From UBA8337 sp965658615 (GTDB lineage Bacteria > Pseudomonadota > Alphaproteobacteria > RS24), in NCBI GenBank assembly GCA_965658615.1, contig CBFHSX010000002.1, positions 1-64,000 on the forward strand: 64,000 nt of DNA, in the 5' to 3' direction. A program made the position numbers and the translations under genes. How positions within the stretch are numbered: the stretch's first letter is position 1; every line of letters begins with the position of its first letter. This document shows positions 15,904-25,253 of the stretch, in pieces. Under the pieces are notes generated by a model. It did not search any database, was not told the DNA's origin, and was given only the letters and a program-made list of their open reading frames with translations.

Positions 15904-16970
15904 TGGCCAATGCCGTCAAGCGTAAACGCCCGGCCCTGTCGCCGCTCAATCAACGGCGCTGGCGCAATTTCAAAGCCAATCGCCGCGGGCTTATTTCGTT
16001 ATGGCTGTTTGGCGCGCTTTTCCTGGTGACGCTATTTGCCGAATTTCTGGCCAATGATAAGCCGCTGCTCATTCGCCATGAGGGCGCGTATTATATGCCG
16101 GTGTTCAATAGCTATGCGGAAACCGAATTTGGCGGCGATTTCGCCACGGAAGCCGATTATCGCGACCCGTTCGTCGTGGCGCTGATTGAGGGCGAAGACG
16201 GCGAGAAGGACGGCTTTATTGTCTGGCCGCTTTTGCGCTTCAGCTATGACACGATCAATCTCGACCTCGACCGCCCGGCCCCGGCCCCGCCCAGCGCCGA
16301 TAATTGGCTGGGCACGGATGACCAAGGCCGCGATGTGCTGGCGCGGCTGATTTACGGCTTTCGCATCTCGGTTTTATTCGGGCTGGTGCTGACGCTCGCC
16401 TCGTCGCTTATCGGCATAGCAGCCGGTGCGGTGCAGGGCTATTTCGGCGGCTGGGTTGATTTATCAATGCAGCGTTTTATCGAAATCTGGACCTCCGTGC
16501 CGTCGCTTTACCTGCTCATCATCATCGCCGCCGTTATCGAGCCGGGCTTTTGGATCCTTTTGGGCATACTGCTTTTATTCTCATGGGTATCGCTGGTCGG
16601 CGTGGTGCGCGCTGAATTTTTGCGCGCCCGCAATTTTGAATATGTCGAGGCGGCGCGCGCTTTGGGTGTCTCCAATGCGACGATTATGCGCCGCCATGTG
16701 CTGCCCAATGCCATGGTGGCGACACTGACCTTCATGCCGTTTATCCTCAATGCCTCGATCACCACGCTGACCTCGCTGGATTTTCTCGGCTTTGGCCTGC
16801 CGCCCGGCTCGCCCTCTTTGGGCGAATTGCTGGCGCAAGGCAAAGCCAATTTGCAAGCGCCGTGGCTCGGCCTGTCCGGTTTTTTCACCATTGCCATTAT
16901 GCTGTCGCTGCTGATTTTCATCGGCGAAGCGGTGCGCGATGCGTTCGACCCCAGAAAGACATTGCAATGA
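15903..16970 (+). CDS. yejE: Peptide ABC transporter permease (YejE-like)
   Basis: A 355-residue DppC/OppC-type permease. The cytoplasmic RRWRNFKANRRGLISLW leads into the first membrane helix, then a long extracytoplasmic segment with the YejE-type acidic loop. NWLGTDDQGRDVLARLIYG and the EAA loop VEAARALGVSNATIMRRHVLPN are the family signatures. It starts within the yejB stop and its own stop overlaps the yejF ATG by four bases (ATGA), so the three subunits are translationally coupled. Confidence 0.92.
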   Translation: MANAVKRKRPALSPLNQRRWRNFKANRRGLISLWLFGALFLVTLFAEFLANDKPLLIRHEGAYYMPVFNSYAETEFGGDFATEADYRDPFVVALIEGEDGEKDGFIVWPLLRFSYDTINLDLDRPAPAPPSADNWLGTDDQGRDVLARLIYGFRISVLFGLVLTLASSLIGIAAGAVQGYFGGWVDLSMQRFIEIWTSVPSLYLLIIIAAVIEPGFWILLGILLLFSWVSLVGVVRAEFLRARNFEYVEAARALGVSNATIMRRHVLPNAMVATLTFMPFILNASITTLTSLDFLGFGLPPGSPSLGELLAQGKANLQAPWLGLSGFFTIAIMLSLLIFIGEAVRDAFDPRKTLQ

Positions 16971-18574
16971 GTGACGACGCAACACGGCCGCTTGTGGCGG
17001 TGAAAAATCTGCATGTCGGATTTCAAAATGACGGCCGCGTGACCGACGCCGTGAAAGGCGTGAGCTTTGATATTCGGGCCGGCGAGACATTGGGGCTGGT
17101 CGGCGAAAGCGGTTCTGGCAAATCGGTTAGCGCACTATCCATCCTGCGGCTGCTGCCCTATCCCAGTGCCTTTCACAAGGGGGGCGAAATTCATTTTGAC
17201 GGCGATGACCTTCTGGCTTTGGATGAGGATCGCTTGCGCGCCATTCGCGGGTCGCGCATTTCGATGATTTTTCAAGAGCCGATGAGCTCGCTCAATCCGC
17301 TGCACAATATTGAAAAGCAGATTGCCGAAGTGGTCGAATTACATCAGGGCGTGTCGCGCGAGGCGGCGCGCGCCGAGGCCTTGCGGCTTTTGACAAGGGT
17401 CGGCATCCCGAATGCCGCGCAGCGTCTGACCGCCCTGCCGCATGAATTATCGGGCGGGCAAAGGCAACGTGTGATGATTGCCATGGCGCTGGCCAATCGG
17501 CCGCAATTGCTGATTGCCGATGAACCGACCACGGCGCTCGACGTCACGGTGCAAAAACAAATCCTCGAATTATTGCAAGAACTGCAAGCCGAGACCGGCA
17601 TGGCGGTGCTGCTTATCACCCATGATTTGGGCGTGGTCAGAAAAATGGCCGACCGCATATGCGTTATGCAACATGGCGAGATTGTCGAGGCCGGCGACCG
17701 CGAGACGATTTTTGCCGACCCGCACCACGCCTATACGAAAAAGCTCATCAATGCCGAACCGAGCGGCACGCCGCATCCGCCGGCGGACCCGCAAGAGCTG
17801 GTCAAAGCCGAGAATATGCGGGTCTGGTTTCCGATGAAGCGCGGGTTTTTGCAGCGCACTTATGACCATGTGAAAGCGGTGAATGATATTTCCTTCACCA
17901 TTAATCAAGGCGAGACGCTGGGCATTGTCGGCGAAAGCGGGTCGGGCAAGACCACATTGGGGCGCGCGCTTTTGGGTCTGCAAAAGGCTGAGGGGCGGGC
18001 ATTTTTGGGGGATGCGGATATTATCGCCAGCGATAAAAAAACCCGCCGCGGGCTCAGAAAACGCATGCAAATCGTCTTTCAAGACCCGTATGGCGCGCTG
18101 TCGCCGCGCATGGCGGTGGGCGAGATTATCACTGAGGGGCTGAGCTTGCACCGGCCCGATTTATCTGCTGATGCGGTCAATGCGGCGCTTCGGGCAATTA
18201 TGCAAGAGGTCGAACTGGACCCGGATGCGGCGCATCGCTATCCGCATGAATTCTCCGGCGGCCAAAGGCAACGCATCGCCATTGCCCGGGCGCTTATTCT
18301 GAACCCTGAATTTATCGTTCTCGACGAGCCGACCAGCGCACTCGACCGCTCAGTGCAGGCGCAAATCATCGATATGCTGCGCCGTCTGCAAAAGGATAAA
18401 GGGCTGACTTATCTGTTTATCAGCCATGATTTGAAGGTGGTGCGGGCGCTGTCGCATAAGGTCATGGTGATGCAGAACGGCGTGTGTGTTGAGGCCGGCA
18501 CGGCGGATGCGATTTTCGATGCCCCGCAAGAAGATTATACCAAAGCGCTGCTGGCGGCGGCTTTAGACGGCTGA
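16967..18574 (+). CDS. yejF: Peptide ABC transporter ATP-binding protein, two ATPase domains (YejF-like)
   Basis: A 535-residue fused ATPase. Domain 1 has Walker A GESGSGKS (46-53) and signature LSGGQRQR; domain 2 has GESGSGKT and FSGGQRQR. Both have Walker B with DEPT and a switch histidine (ITHDLG, ISHDLK). Both sites look intact, so the single chain should serve as the ATPase dimer for YejB/YejE. The fused form is characteristic of YejF, where Dpp/Opp systems use two genes. The ATG at 16967 overlaps the yejE stop. Confidence 0.93.
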   Translation: MSDDATRPLVAVKNLHVGFQNDGRVTDAVKGVSFDIRAGETLGLVGESGSGKSVSALSILRLLPYPSAFHKGGEIHFDGDDLLALDEDRLRAIRGSRISMIFQEPMSSLNPLHNIEKQIAEVVELHQGVSREAARAEALRLLTRVGIPNAAQRLTALPHELSGGQRQRVMIAMALANRPQLLIADEPTTALDVTVQKQILELLQELQAETGMAVLLITHDLGVVRKMADRICVMQHGEIVEAGDRETIFADPHHAYTKKLINAEPSGTPHPPADPQELVKAENMRVWFPMKRGFLQRTYDHVKAVNDISFTINQGETLGIVGESGSGKTTLGRALLGLQKAEGRAFLGDADIIASDKKTRRGLRKRMQIVFQDPYGALSPRMAVGEIITEGLSLHRPDLSADAVNAALRAIMQEVELDPDAAHRYPHEFSGGQRQRIAIARALILNPEFIVLDEPTSALDRSVQAQIIDMLRRLQKDKGLTYLFISHDLKVVRALSHKVMVMQNGVCVEAGTADAIFDAPQEDYTKALLAAALDG

Positions 18575-18585
18575 ACAAGCTGCAG

Positions 18586-19422
18586 TTAAACCAGACGCTT
18601 AATTGAGGTCACCGGCCCGTCGCTCTCGCCGATACGGGCGCACGCTTCAGCGAATCCCTCTTCGACCACCGCCATGTGAAATGCATTGGCGTGCAGCAAC
18701 GTGTCCGGCGCGCTGATAAGGCCGACATGGCCCTTCCAAAAAACAATATCGCCCGGCTCAGCCGTCTTGACCTCCGTGCCCAACACGGCTTCTTGCATAT
18801 AGGTGTCGCGCGGACAGGCGCGGCCGCAAGCCGCCAGCGCCAATTGGATAAGCGCCGAGCAATCCAGACCGCCGCTTTCGCGCCCACCCCAAAAATACGG
18901 CGCGCCGACAAAACGCCGCGCTACACCGACCCAATCCTTTTCATAAGTCGCGAGCGCGGCCAGATGCGCCGCATAAATAAAACCGCCATCAGCCAATTCG
19001 GCAAAGCGGCCATGGGGTTTTTTGACCGCCAGTTGCGCGCCGAAGGAGATGCCCATAAGCGGTCGGGTTTTGATATCGGGCGTGCGGTAAATGAAACTGC
19101 GCAAAGCCACAAGCTTATGCGTCGGCGCGATCGGCGCGCCCAAATCCGCGGCCAGCACATAGCCGACATAATCATCCGCTTCGGCCTGCCCCCAAGCCCA
19201 GCCCCTTTTAATGTCATAGACACGAAACCCCTCGCCATACAGCAATTGCGTGTCCTGCATGGCGCCGTCCGCCGGGCTACGTCGCAGGGCGGTCACCGGT
19301 GCGATGACTTGCGCCGCCTCGCCCTCGACATAAAGCGGCGCCTCGACCTCGCCGCGCAAATGCGCCGCCGCCATGTCATCGCGCCACGGATTGAGACGCG
19401 GGTCCGGCTTGGCGCTAGCCAA
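18586..19422 (-). CDS. NlpC/P60 family cysteine peptidase with N-terminal SH3-like region
   Basis: A protein of about 278 residues. Its N-terminal part (DPRLNPWRDDMAAAHLRG, then VTALRRSPADGAMQDTQLLYGE) looks like bacterial SH3. The C-terminal NlpC/P60 domain has the catalytic Cys in GLDCSALIQ, the His in WKGHVGLI and a third polar residue in LLHANAFHM. These enzymes cut stem peptides of peptidoglycan. No signal peptide is seen, as in many alphaproteobacterial members next to an aminopeptidase gene. No ATG fits the conserved N-terminus. TTG at 19422, seven bases after GAGA, is the best start; TTG at 19434 is possible. It overlaps the end of the aminopeptidase gene. Confidence 0.85.
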   Translation of the reverse strand: MASAKPDPRLNPWRDDMAAAHLRGEVEAPLYVEGEAAQVIAPVTALRRSPADGAMQDTQLLYGEGFRVYDIKRGWAWGQAEADDYVGYVLAADLGAPIAPTHKLVALRSFIYRTPDIKTRPLMGISFGAQLAVKKPHGRFAELADGGFIYAAHLAALATYEKDWVGVARRFVGAPYFWGGRESGGLDCSALIQLALAACGRACPRDTYMQEAVLGTEVKTAEPGDIVFWKGHVGLISAPDTLLHANAFHMAVVEEGFAEACARIGESDGPVTSIKRLV

Positions 19423-20830
19423 AATTTTTCTCAATATATTGGTAGAGCGCGCGCAGCGCTTGCGCCTCGCCGCCGACCGGACAGCCCGGCGCGGCTTTCA
19501 TCCGCCAGGCATAAACATCGCAATGCATCCAGTTTTCACATGTCTCGACAAAGCGCGCGAGAAACAGCGCGGCGGTGATGGAGCCGCCCATGGGCGATGA
19601 TGAAATATGGCTGACATCGGCGATTTGACTGTCCAGCCAGCCATCATAGCCCGGCCAAAGCGGCATCCGCCACATCGGGTCATAAACGTCAGTACCGCAA
19701 GCCTCTATAGCGCCTGCCAGCGCGTCATTATGGGTATAAAACGGCACGACTTCCGGCCCCATAGCGACGCGCGCCGCGCCCGTCAGTGTGGCGAAATCGA
19801 CCATTAAATCGGGGTTTTGCGTATCCGCTTCGGCCAGCATATCGGCCAGCACCAGACGCCCTTCCGCATCGGTATTGCCGATCTCGACACTCAGGCCTTT
19901 GCGGCTGGCCAGCACATCGCCCGGGCGAAACGCATCGGGGCCAATGGCATTTTCAACCGCGCCGACCATCAGGCGCAGGCGAATAGTCAACCCGGCATCC
20001 ATCAGCGCATCGGCCAGTGCAATGGCCAAAGCCGCGCCGCCCATATCCTTTTTCATCAGCTCCATATAATTGCCGGGCTTTAAATTCAGACCGCCCGTAT
20101 CGAAACACACGCCCTTGCCGATCAGCGTCACTTTCGGCGCATCGACCGGCCCCCAGCTCAAATCCAGCAGCCGCGGTGCCTCGACCGCCGCACGACCGAC
20201 GGCATGGATCATCGGGTAATTTTCGTGAAGTAAATCATCGCCGACAAAAATATTGAGATCGGCTTTGTGTTTCTTGGCCAGCGTCTCGACACTGGCTTCA
20301 AGCGCCACGGGCCCCATATTGGCGGCCGGTGTGTTGATCAAATGCCGCGCCGCATAAACCGCGCGATTGAGCCGATCAATACGCGCGCGATCTTCACCCT
20401 TATCAAGCACAAGCTGCGGCCACCCCCCCTCGCGCGGCTTTGATTTATAAGCCTCATAGCGATAGCACCCCATGGCCCACGCCAAAGGTGCCATGGTGCG
20501 CACCGCATCGGGCGCATCTGCATGCAGGCGGTAAGCACCATCCGGCAATTTGGCGGGCAGTGCCGCCAGTGCAAACGGGTCAGGCGTCTTGCCGAGGCCC
20601 AATAGGACGGCGTCAAGACCGCCTGCGCTATCGGGCAGAAGCATTAGCTCGCCCGCCGCGGCGGCAAAATTCGTCGTTTCCATCCAAGCCAAATGCGGCC
20701 CGGCCAGCTCGGCCTGCCACGCCGCCAACATGTCCGGCGTCAGGGCGCGGATGAGACAAGCAGGCTTGCCTTTATCATTCAGATAAATATTGTCCGGAAC
20801 AGCGGAAAAAACAGACGCAGTGTCAAACAT
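19415..20830 (-). CDS. M17 leucyl aminopeptidase family protein
   Basis: A 471-residue M17 aminopeptidase that removes N-terminal residues from peptides in the cytosol. The metal-site segments are LIGKGVCFDTGGLNLKP (Lys and Asp ligands), MKKDMGGAA and the family signature NTDAEGRL. The N-terminal domain is shorter and unlike E. coli PepA, closer to the alphaproteobacterial PepB-like forms. It is followed by the NlpC/P60 gene with an 8-base overlap. The pairing suggests the two act together on cell-wall or imported peptides; the Yej importer is next door but on the other strand. Confidence 0.9.
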   Translation of the reverse strand: MFDTASVFSAVPDNIYLNDKGKPACLIRALTPDMLAAWQAELAGPHLAWMETTNFAAAAGELMLLPDSAGGLDAVLLGLGKTPDPFALAALPAKLPDGAYRLHADAPDAVRTMAPLAWAMGCYRYEAYKSKPREGGWPQLVLDKGEDRARIDRLNRAVYAARHLINTPAANMGPVALEASVETLAKKHKADLNIFVGDDLLHENYPMIHAVGRAAVEAPRLLDLSWGPVDAPKVTLIGKGVCFDTGGLNLKPGNYMELMKKDMGGAALAIALADALMDAGLTIRLRLMVGAVENAIGPDAFRPGDVLASRKGLSVEIGNTDAEGRLVLADMLAEADTQNPDLMVDFATLTGAARVAMGPEVVPFYTHNDALAGAIEACGTDVYDPMWRMPLWPGYDGWLDSQIADVSHISSSPMGGSITAALFLARFVETCENWMHCDVYAWRMKAAPGCPVGGEAQALRALYQYIEKNFG

Positions 20831-20863
20831 GGCAGCCCTCAGCGATTGCGATTCGCCGTCAGA

Positions 20864-21667
20864 CTATCGCGCCGTCAGCCCGTTATCAATAACCAGCTCT
20901 GTGCCATTGACATAAGAGGAGACATCGGATGCCAAATAGACCACGCCATTGGCGATATCCGCGGCTTGGCCGGGTCGGCCGCCGGGCATGTTCATGGTGA
21001 GGAGATTAATGTCGAGCTTATTGCCGCCCTCGCCCATCAATTCCGGCATTTCCTTGGCAATACCGGCAATTTCGCGGCCCCAAATATCGGTATCAATAAT
21101 GCCGGGATGCACGCTATTGCAGCGAATATCCAAGCCCGCCCCGGCGCATTCCAGCGCCACAGCTTTGGAAAACAGCCGCACCCCGCCTTTTGTGGCCGAA
21201 TAACCGGCCAGACCGGCAGCACCGCGCAGACCCGCGACCGAGGATAGGTTGATAATGCTGGACGGCCCGCTTTCGGCCATCAGCGGCGCAGCGTGTTTGC
21301 AGCCCAAAAACACGCCATCCAGATTAATCGCGTTTTGGCGTTGCCAATCGTCAAGGCTCATTTCGGTGAACGGCACACCAATCGCGATACCGGCATTATT
21401 GACCAGCACATTCAGCTTGCCCTCACGCGCTTTAATATCGGCGATGATGTCTTGCCAGACGGCTTCGGAGACAACGTTTTGCGCGCAAGCCCGCGCCGTG
21501 CCGCCGGCGGCGGTGATGCGCTTTGCGGTTTCTTCAACGCCTGCGACATCAATATCCGTGGCAATAATTATGGCACCGGCTGCGGCCAGAGCTTCGGCGC
21601 AAGCGCGACCGATACCTGTTGCCGCACCCGTGACCAGCGCCACTTTGCCTTCGCAGCTATGGCTCAT
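20864..21667 (-). CDS. Short-chain dehydrogenase/reductase beside CYP153-like P450
   Basis: A 267-residue classical SDR. Cofactor motif TGAATGIG (residues 14-21), NNAG, catalytic Ser in INLSSVAG and YSATK (Tyr and Lys). After the first strand the ATDID acidic pair suggests NAD(H) preference. Its ATG overlaps the P450 stop by one base (TGATG). The likely role is oxidation of the alcohol made by that P450. This is inferred from coupling; the substrate cannot be read from sequence. The C-terminus has a GNKLDINLLTMNMPGGRPGQ insertion before the closing YLASDVSSYVNGTE. Confidence 0.85.
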   Translation of the reverse strand: MSHSCEGKVALVTGAATGIGRACAEALAAAGAIIIATDIDVAGVEETAKRITAAGGTARACAQNVVSEAVWQDIIADIKAREGKLNVLVNNAGIAIGVPFTEMSLDDWQRQNAINLDGVFLGCKHAAPLMAESGPSSIINLSSVAGLRGAAGLAGYSATKGGVRLFSKAVALECAGAGLDIRCNSVHPGIIDTDIWGREIAGIAKEMPELMGEGGNKLDINLLTMNMPGGRPGQAADIANGVVYLASDVSSYVNGTELVIDNGLTAR

Positions 21668-22944
21668 CAGTCGCGCACAATCACATTCATTTTCGTGTAA
21701 CCCTTCACAAAGGATGACACATTGCGCTCCGGCTCGCCGATAACTTCGACTTTTGAGAAGCGCTTCATCATCTCATCCCAGAGGATTTGCAATTGCAATT
21801 CGGCCAGACGATTGCCGAAGCAACGGTGAATGCCAAAGCCGAAGGAAATATGGTTGCGCGCATTGGCCCGATCGACAATCAGCGTGTTCGGGTTTTCAAA
21901 TTTGCGCTCATCGCGATTGCCCGAGACATACCACATGGCGACCTTATCGCCTTTTTTGATGGTCTTGCCGTGCATTTCCACATCTTCCAGAGCCGTGCGG
22001 CGCATATAGGCCAGCGGTGTCTGCCAGCGAATAATTTCAGCCACCGCATTGGGGATGAGATCGCGATTGGCTTTCACCTTATCCCATTCCGTGGGGAACA
22101 GATTGGTCGCATAAATCGAGGCCGACATGGAATTACGCGTCGTATCATTACCGCCGACAATCAGCAGGATGAGATTGCCGAGATATTCCATCGTATCCAT
22201 ATCTTTGGTTTCTTCGCCATTGGCCAGCATGGTGATCAGGTCATGGCCATTGCCGCCAATACGCTGTTGCCACAGCCCCATGAAATATTCGACGCATTCA
22301 ATCAGCTCGGCGCGGCGTTGGTCTTCGCTTTCAACAATGCCGGTTTCCGGACCGGCGGTCGCGACATCCGACCAGCGGGTCAGCTTGCGGCGGTCTTCAA
22401 ACGGGAAGTCAAACAGGGTTGCCAGCATCATGGTGGTCAGCTCGATCGAGACCGTATCGACCCAGTCAAATTCCTCGCCGATCGGCACTGTGTCCAGCAC
22501 ATATTGTGTGCGCTCGCGAATGAGCTTTGACATTTCGCCAAGGCTCATGGGCGAGACCATTGGCGCAACGGTTTTGCGCTGCACATCATGCTTGGGCTGG
22601 TCCATGGCGATAAACATGGGCAGAGAAAAGTCATCAGCCTGGTTCGGCAGCACAATAGAAGGCTCGGATGAGAACCGCTTATGGTCCGTATCAATGGCCA
22701 TAATATCCTCATAGCGCGTCACCGACCAATACGGGCCGATATGCGCCGCATCGTCTGAACGATAACCGGACTCCCAAGCCTCTTTGCACCAATGCAGCGG
22801 GTCTTCATCGCGCAGGCGCTCGAAAATCGGCCAATATTCCTCATTCGGCCACAGCAGTGCATTGGACGGATCGAGATCCTCCAGCGGCGTATTATAGGCC
22901 AAATCAGCACCCGGGCGCATATCCTGTTTTACGGCTTCACTCAT
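21667..22944 (-). CDS. Cytochrome P450, CYP153-like (alkane/fatty acid terminal hydroxylase family)
   Basis: A 425-residue soluble bacterial P450. The I-helix is GGNDTTRN (254-261), the ExxR pair is Glu283/Arg286, and the haem loop FGFGIHRCFG has Cys365. FIAMDQPKHDVQRKTV, VSIELTTMMLATLFDFPFEDRR and GNRDERKFENPNTLIVDR closely match what I know of CYP153 enzymes, which hydroxylate alkanes at the terminal carbon. The ATG at 22944 follows AGGGAG by six bases, so the earlier frame start at 22983 is rejected. No ferredoxin or ferredoxin reductase gene is nearby, so redox partners must come from elsewhere. It leads a P450-SDR unit. Confidence 0.85.
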   Translation of the reverse strand: MSEAVKQDMRPGADLAYNTPLEDLDPSNALLWPNEEYWPIFERLRDEDPLHWCKEAWESGYRSDDAAHIGPYWSVTRYEDIMAIDTDHKRFSSEPSIVLPNQADDFSLPMFIAMDQPKHDVQRKTVAPMVSPMSLGEMSKLIRERTQYVLDTVPIGEEFDWVDTVSIELTTMMLATLFDFPFEDRRKLTRWSDVATAGPETGIVESEDQRRAELIECVEYFMGLWQQRIGGNGHDLITMLANGEETKDMDTMEYLGNLILLIVGGNDTTRNSMSASIYATNLFPTEWDKVKANRDLIPNAVAEIIRWQTPLAYMRRTALEDVEMHGKTIKKGDKVAMWYVSGNRDERKFENPNTLIVDRANARNHISFGFGIHRCFGNRLAELQLQILWDEMMKRFSKVEVIGEPERNVSSFVKGYTKMNVIVRD

Positions 22945-23001
22945 TGTAAACTCCCTATCGGTCAGAGGCTCTGCCTCCAGCAAATCTGTGGCATCACAAA
23001 A

Positions 23002-23017
23002 ATGACGCCTGCGTCAT
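23002..23017 (-). promoter_or_regulatory. Palindromic operator candidate upstream of CYP153-like gene
   Basis: ATGACGC-CT-GCGTCAT is a perfect 16-base inverted repeat 58 bases upstream of the P450 start, within its likely promoter. The shape is like TetR-family operators. No regulator gene is beside it. Confidence 0.5.
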
Positions 23018-23054
23018 AATTGTAAGCATGAGTGTTTCGCCGCCGCAAGCATTT

Positions 23055-23077
23055 TCGCGCAAAAAAGCATGTTTTGC
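23055..23077. promoter_or_regulatory. Inverted repeat in the P450-thiC divergent region
   Basis: GCGCAAAA, a 7-base spacer, and TTTTGCGC form a perfect inverted repeat between the P450 operator and the TPP riboswitch. It could be an operator for either gene or a transcript hairpin. No function is assigned. Confidence 0.35.
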
Positions 23078-23138
23078 GCACTGGTTTTTCCCCGCCCCCC
23101 CTTGCCGAAAACACCGGCGGCGCTTACAGTCTGCTCAT

Positions 23139-23222
23139 GCACAGGGGTCCGGCACCGTGCAAGCGAGGCCGGTGAGAAACACCCTTGTTACCTGTTCACG
23201 GGTCATGCCGCCGCAGGGAGTG
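23139..23222 (+). promoter_or_regulatory. TPP riboswitch (THI element) upstream of thiC
   Basis: The conserved thi-box blocks appear in order: ACAGGGGT, GGTGAGAAACACCC (the CUGAGA-type block with a G for C at its start), ACCTG, then TCATGCCGCCGCAGGGAG. Together they match the thiamin pyrophosphate aptamer. It ends about 54 bases before the thiC ATG. No terminator follows, so control of ribosome access is more likely than transcription termination. Confidence 0.93.
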
Positions 23223-23275
23223 CGCCAAAAGGTTCGCGATCACAGGCACATGACCGCCAAAGAAAGAGCCGTCTT

Positions 23276-25195
23276 ATGTCGCAAGCCAAGAAACCCGATT
23301 TCAGCGAAGCCCAAGCGCGTGTCGATGACGCCTCTATCGCGCCGCTGCCCAATAGCGAAAAAATCTATGTCGCCGGCTCGCGCGCCGACATAAAAGTGCC
23401 GATGCGCAAAATCAGCCAGGATGAAACACCGACGGATATGGGCGGCGAGGAGAACCCGCCGATTTTTGTCTATGACACATCCGGCCCCTATTCCGACCTC
23501 AGCGCCAAGATTGACATTCGTGCCGGCCTACCGGCCCTGCGCGCCGATTGGATTGGTGAGCGCGGTGATACGGAGCTGCTGGACGGGCCGACATCGGATT
23601 ATGGCAAGGCGCGCCTGGAGGATGAAAAACTCGCCGCTTTGCGCTTTAACCTGCAACGCACGCCGCGCCGCGCAAAAGCCGGTCAGAACGTCACGCAAAT
23701 GCATTATGCCCGCCAAGGCATTGTGACGCCGGAAATGGAATATGTCGCCATTCGCGAAAACCAAAACCGCGCCGCCTATTTGGAAAGCCTGAAAGCCACC
23801 GGCGAACGCGGCAAGCGCATGGCAGACATGATGGCTGCGCAACATGCGGGCGAGAGCTTTGGCGCCAATTTGCCGCTTGAGATTACGCCGGAATTTGTCC
23901 GCGATGAGATCGCCCGCGGCCGCGCCATTATTCCGAATAATATCAACCATCCGGAAAGCGAGCCGATGATTATCGGCCGCAATTTCCTGGTTAAAATTAA
24001 TGGCAATATCGGCAATAGCGCCGTCTCCTCATCAATTGGCGAGGAAGTCGATAAAATGACTTGGGGTATTCGCTGGGGGGCCGACACGATTATGGATCTG
24101 TCGACCGGCAAGCATATTCATGAGACCCGCGAGTGGATCCTACGCAATTCGCCCGTGCCGATCGGCACCGTGCCGATTTATCAGGCGCTTGAGAAAGTCG
24201 ACGGCAAAGCCGAGGAACTGACTTGGGAGATTTTCCGCGACACGCTGATCGAGCAGGCCGAACAGGGGGTTGATTATTTCACCATCCATGCCGGTGTATT
24301 GTTGAAATATGTGCCTCTGACAGCCGAGCGCATGACCGGCATTGTCTCGCGCGGCGGCTCGATCTTGGCTAAATGGTGCCTCGCGCATCACAAGGAAAAC
24401 TTCCTCTATACGCATTTCGAAGACATTTGCGAGATTATGAAAGCCTATGATGTGGCCTTCTCGCTGGGCGACGGCCTGCGCCCCGGCTCGGTTTGGGACG
24501 CCAATGATGCGGCGCAATTGGGCGAGTTGGAAACGCTGGGCGAGCTGACCCAAATCGCCTGGCAACACGATGTGCAAGTGATGATTGAAGGCCCCGGCCA
24601 TGTGCCGATGCAGCTCATTAAAGAGAATATGGACAAGCAGCTAGACTGGTGCGACGAAGCGCCTTTCTACACGCTTGGCCCGCTGACCACCGACATTGCG
24701 CCCGGCTATGACCACATCACCTCGGCCATTGGCGCGGCGCAAATCGGTTGGTATGGCACCGCCATGCTTTGCTATGTGACGCCGAAAGAGCATCTCGGCC
24801 TGCCCAATAAGGAGGATGTCAAAACCGGCATCATCACTTACAAGCTGGCCGCCCATGCCGCCGATTTGGCCAAGGGGCATCCGGGCGCGCAAATCCGCGA
24901 TAATGCGCTTTCAAAAGCGCGCTTTGAGTTTCGTTGGGATGACCAGTTCAATCTGGCGCTCGACCCCGATACGGCGCGCAGCTTTCACGATGAGACCCTG
25001 CCCAAGCAATCGATGAAAGTGGCGCATTTCTGTTCCATGTGCGGGCCGCATTTCTGCTCGATGAAAATCACCCAAGACGTGCGCGACTATGCCGCCAAGC
25101 TGAATATGAAACCCGAAGAAGCGCTTGCAGCGGGCATGGCCGAAAAATCCACCGAGTTCCGTGTCGGCGGGGCAGAGGTTTATAAGAAGGTTTAG
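23276..25195 (+). CDS. thiC: Phosphomethylpyrimidine synthase
   Basis: A 639-residue radical SAM enzyme that turns aminoimidazole ribotide into HMP-P, the pyrimidine half of thiamin. The C-terminal CxxCx4C cluster motif is FCSMCGPHFCSM. GNIGNSAVSSSIEEE-like (here GNIGNSAVSSSIGEEVDKM), EGPGHVPM and LGPLTTDIAPGYDHI are standard. The N-terminal domain is complete. The ATG at 23276 begins MSQAKKPDFSE; the longer frame from 23069 runs through the riboswitch and is rejected. A TPP riboswitch upstream ties expression to thiamin pyrophosphate, the cofactor of the PdhA enzyme encoded later in the window. Confidence 0.97.
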   Translation: MSQAKKPDFSEAQARVDDASIAPLPNSEKIYVAGSRADIKVPMRKISQDETPTDMGGEENPPIFVYDTSGPYSDLSAKIDIRAGLPALRADWIGERGDTELLDGPTSDYGKARLEDEKLAALRFNLQRTPRRAKAGQNVTQMHYARQGIVTPEMEYVAIRENQNRAAYLESLKATGERGKRMADMMAAQHAGESFGANLPLEITPEFVRDEIARGRAIIPNNINHPESEPMIIGRNFLVKINGNIGNSAVSSSIGEEVDKMTWGIRWGADTIMDLSTGKHIHETREWILRNSPVPIGTVPIYQALEKVDGKAEELTWEIFRDTLIEQAEQGVDYFTIHAGVLLKYVPLTAERMTGIVSRGGSILAKWCLAHHKENFLYTHFEDICEIMKAYDVAFSLGDGLRPGSVWDANDAAQLGELETLGELTQIAWQHDVQVMIEGPGHVPMQLIKENMDKQLDWCDEAPFYTLGPLTTDIAPGYDHITSAIGAAQIGWYGTAMLCYVTPKEHLGLPNKEDVKTGIITYKLAAHAADLAKGHPGAQIRDNALSKARFEFRWDDQFNLALDPDTARSFHDETLPKQSMKVAHFCSMCGPHFCSMKITQDVRDYAAKLNMKPEEALAAGMAEKSTEFRVGGAEVYKKV

Positions 25196-25253
25196 CGGTT
25201 GATATCTTAGGGCGAGACAAAAAGCGACCGCCGCGCCCTGAGACAAACGGATG

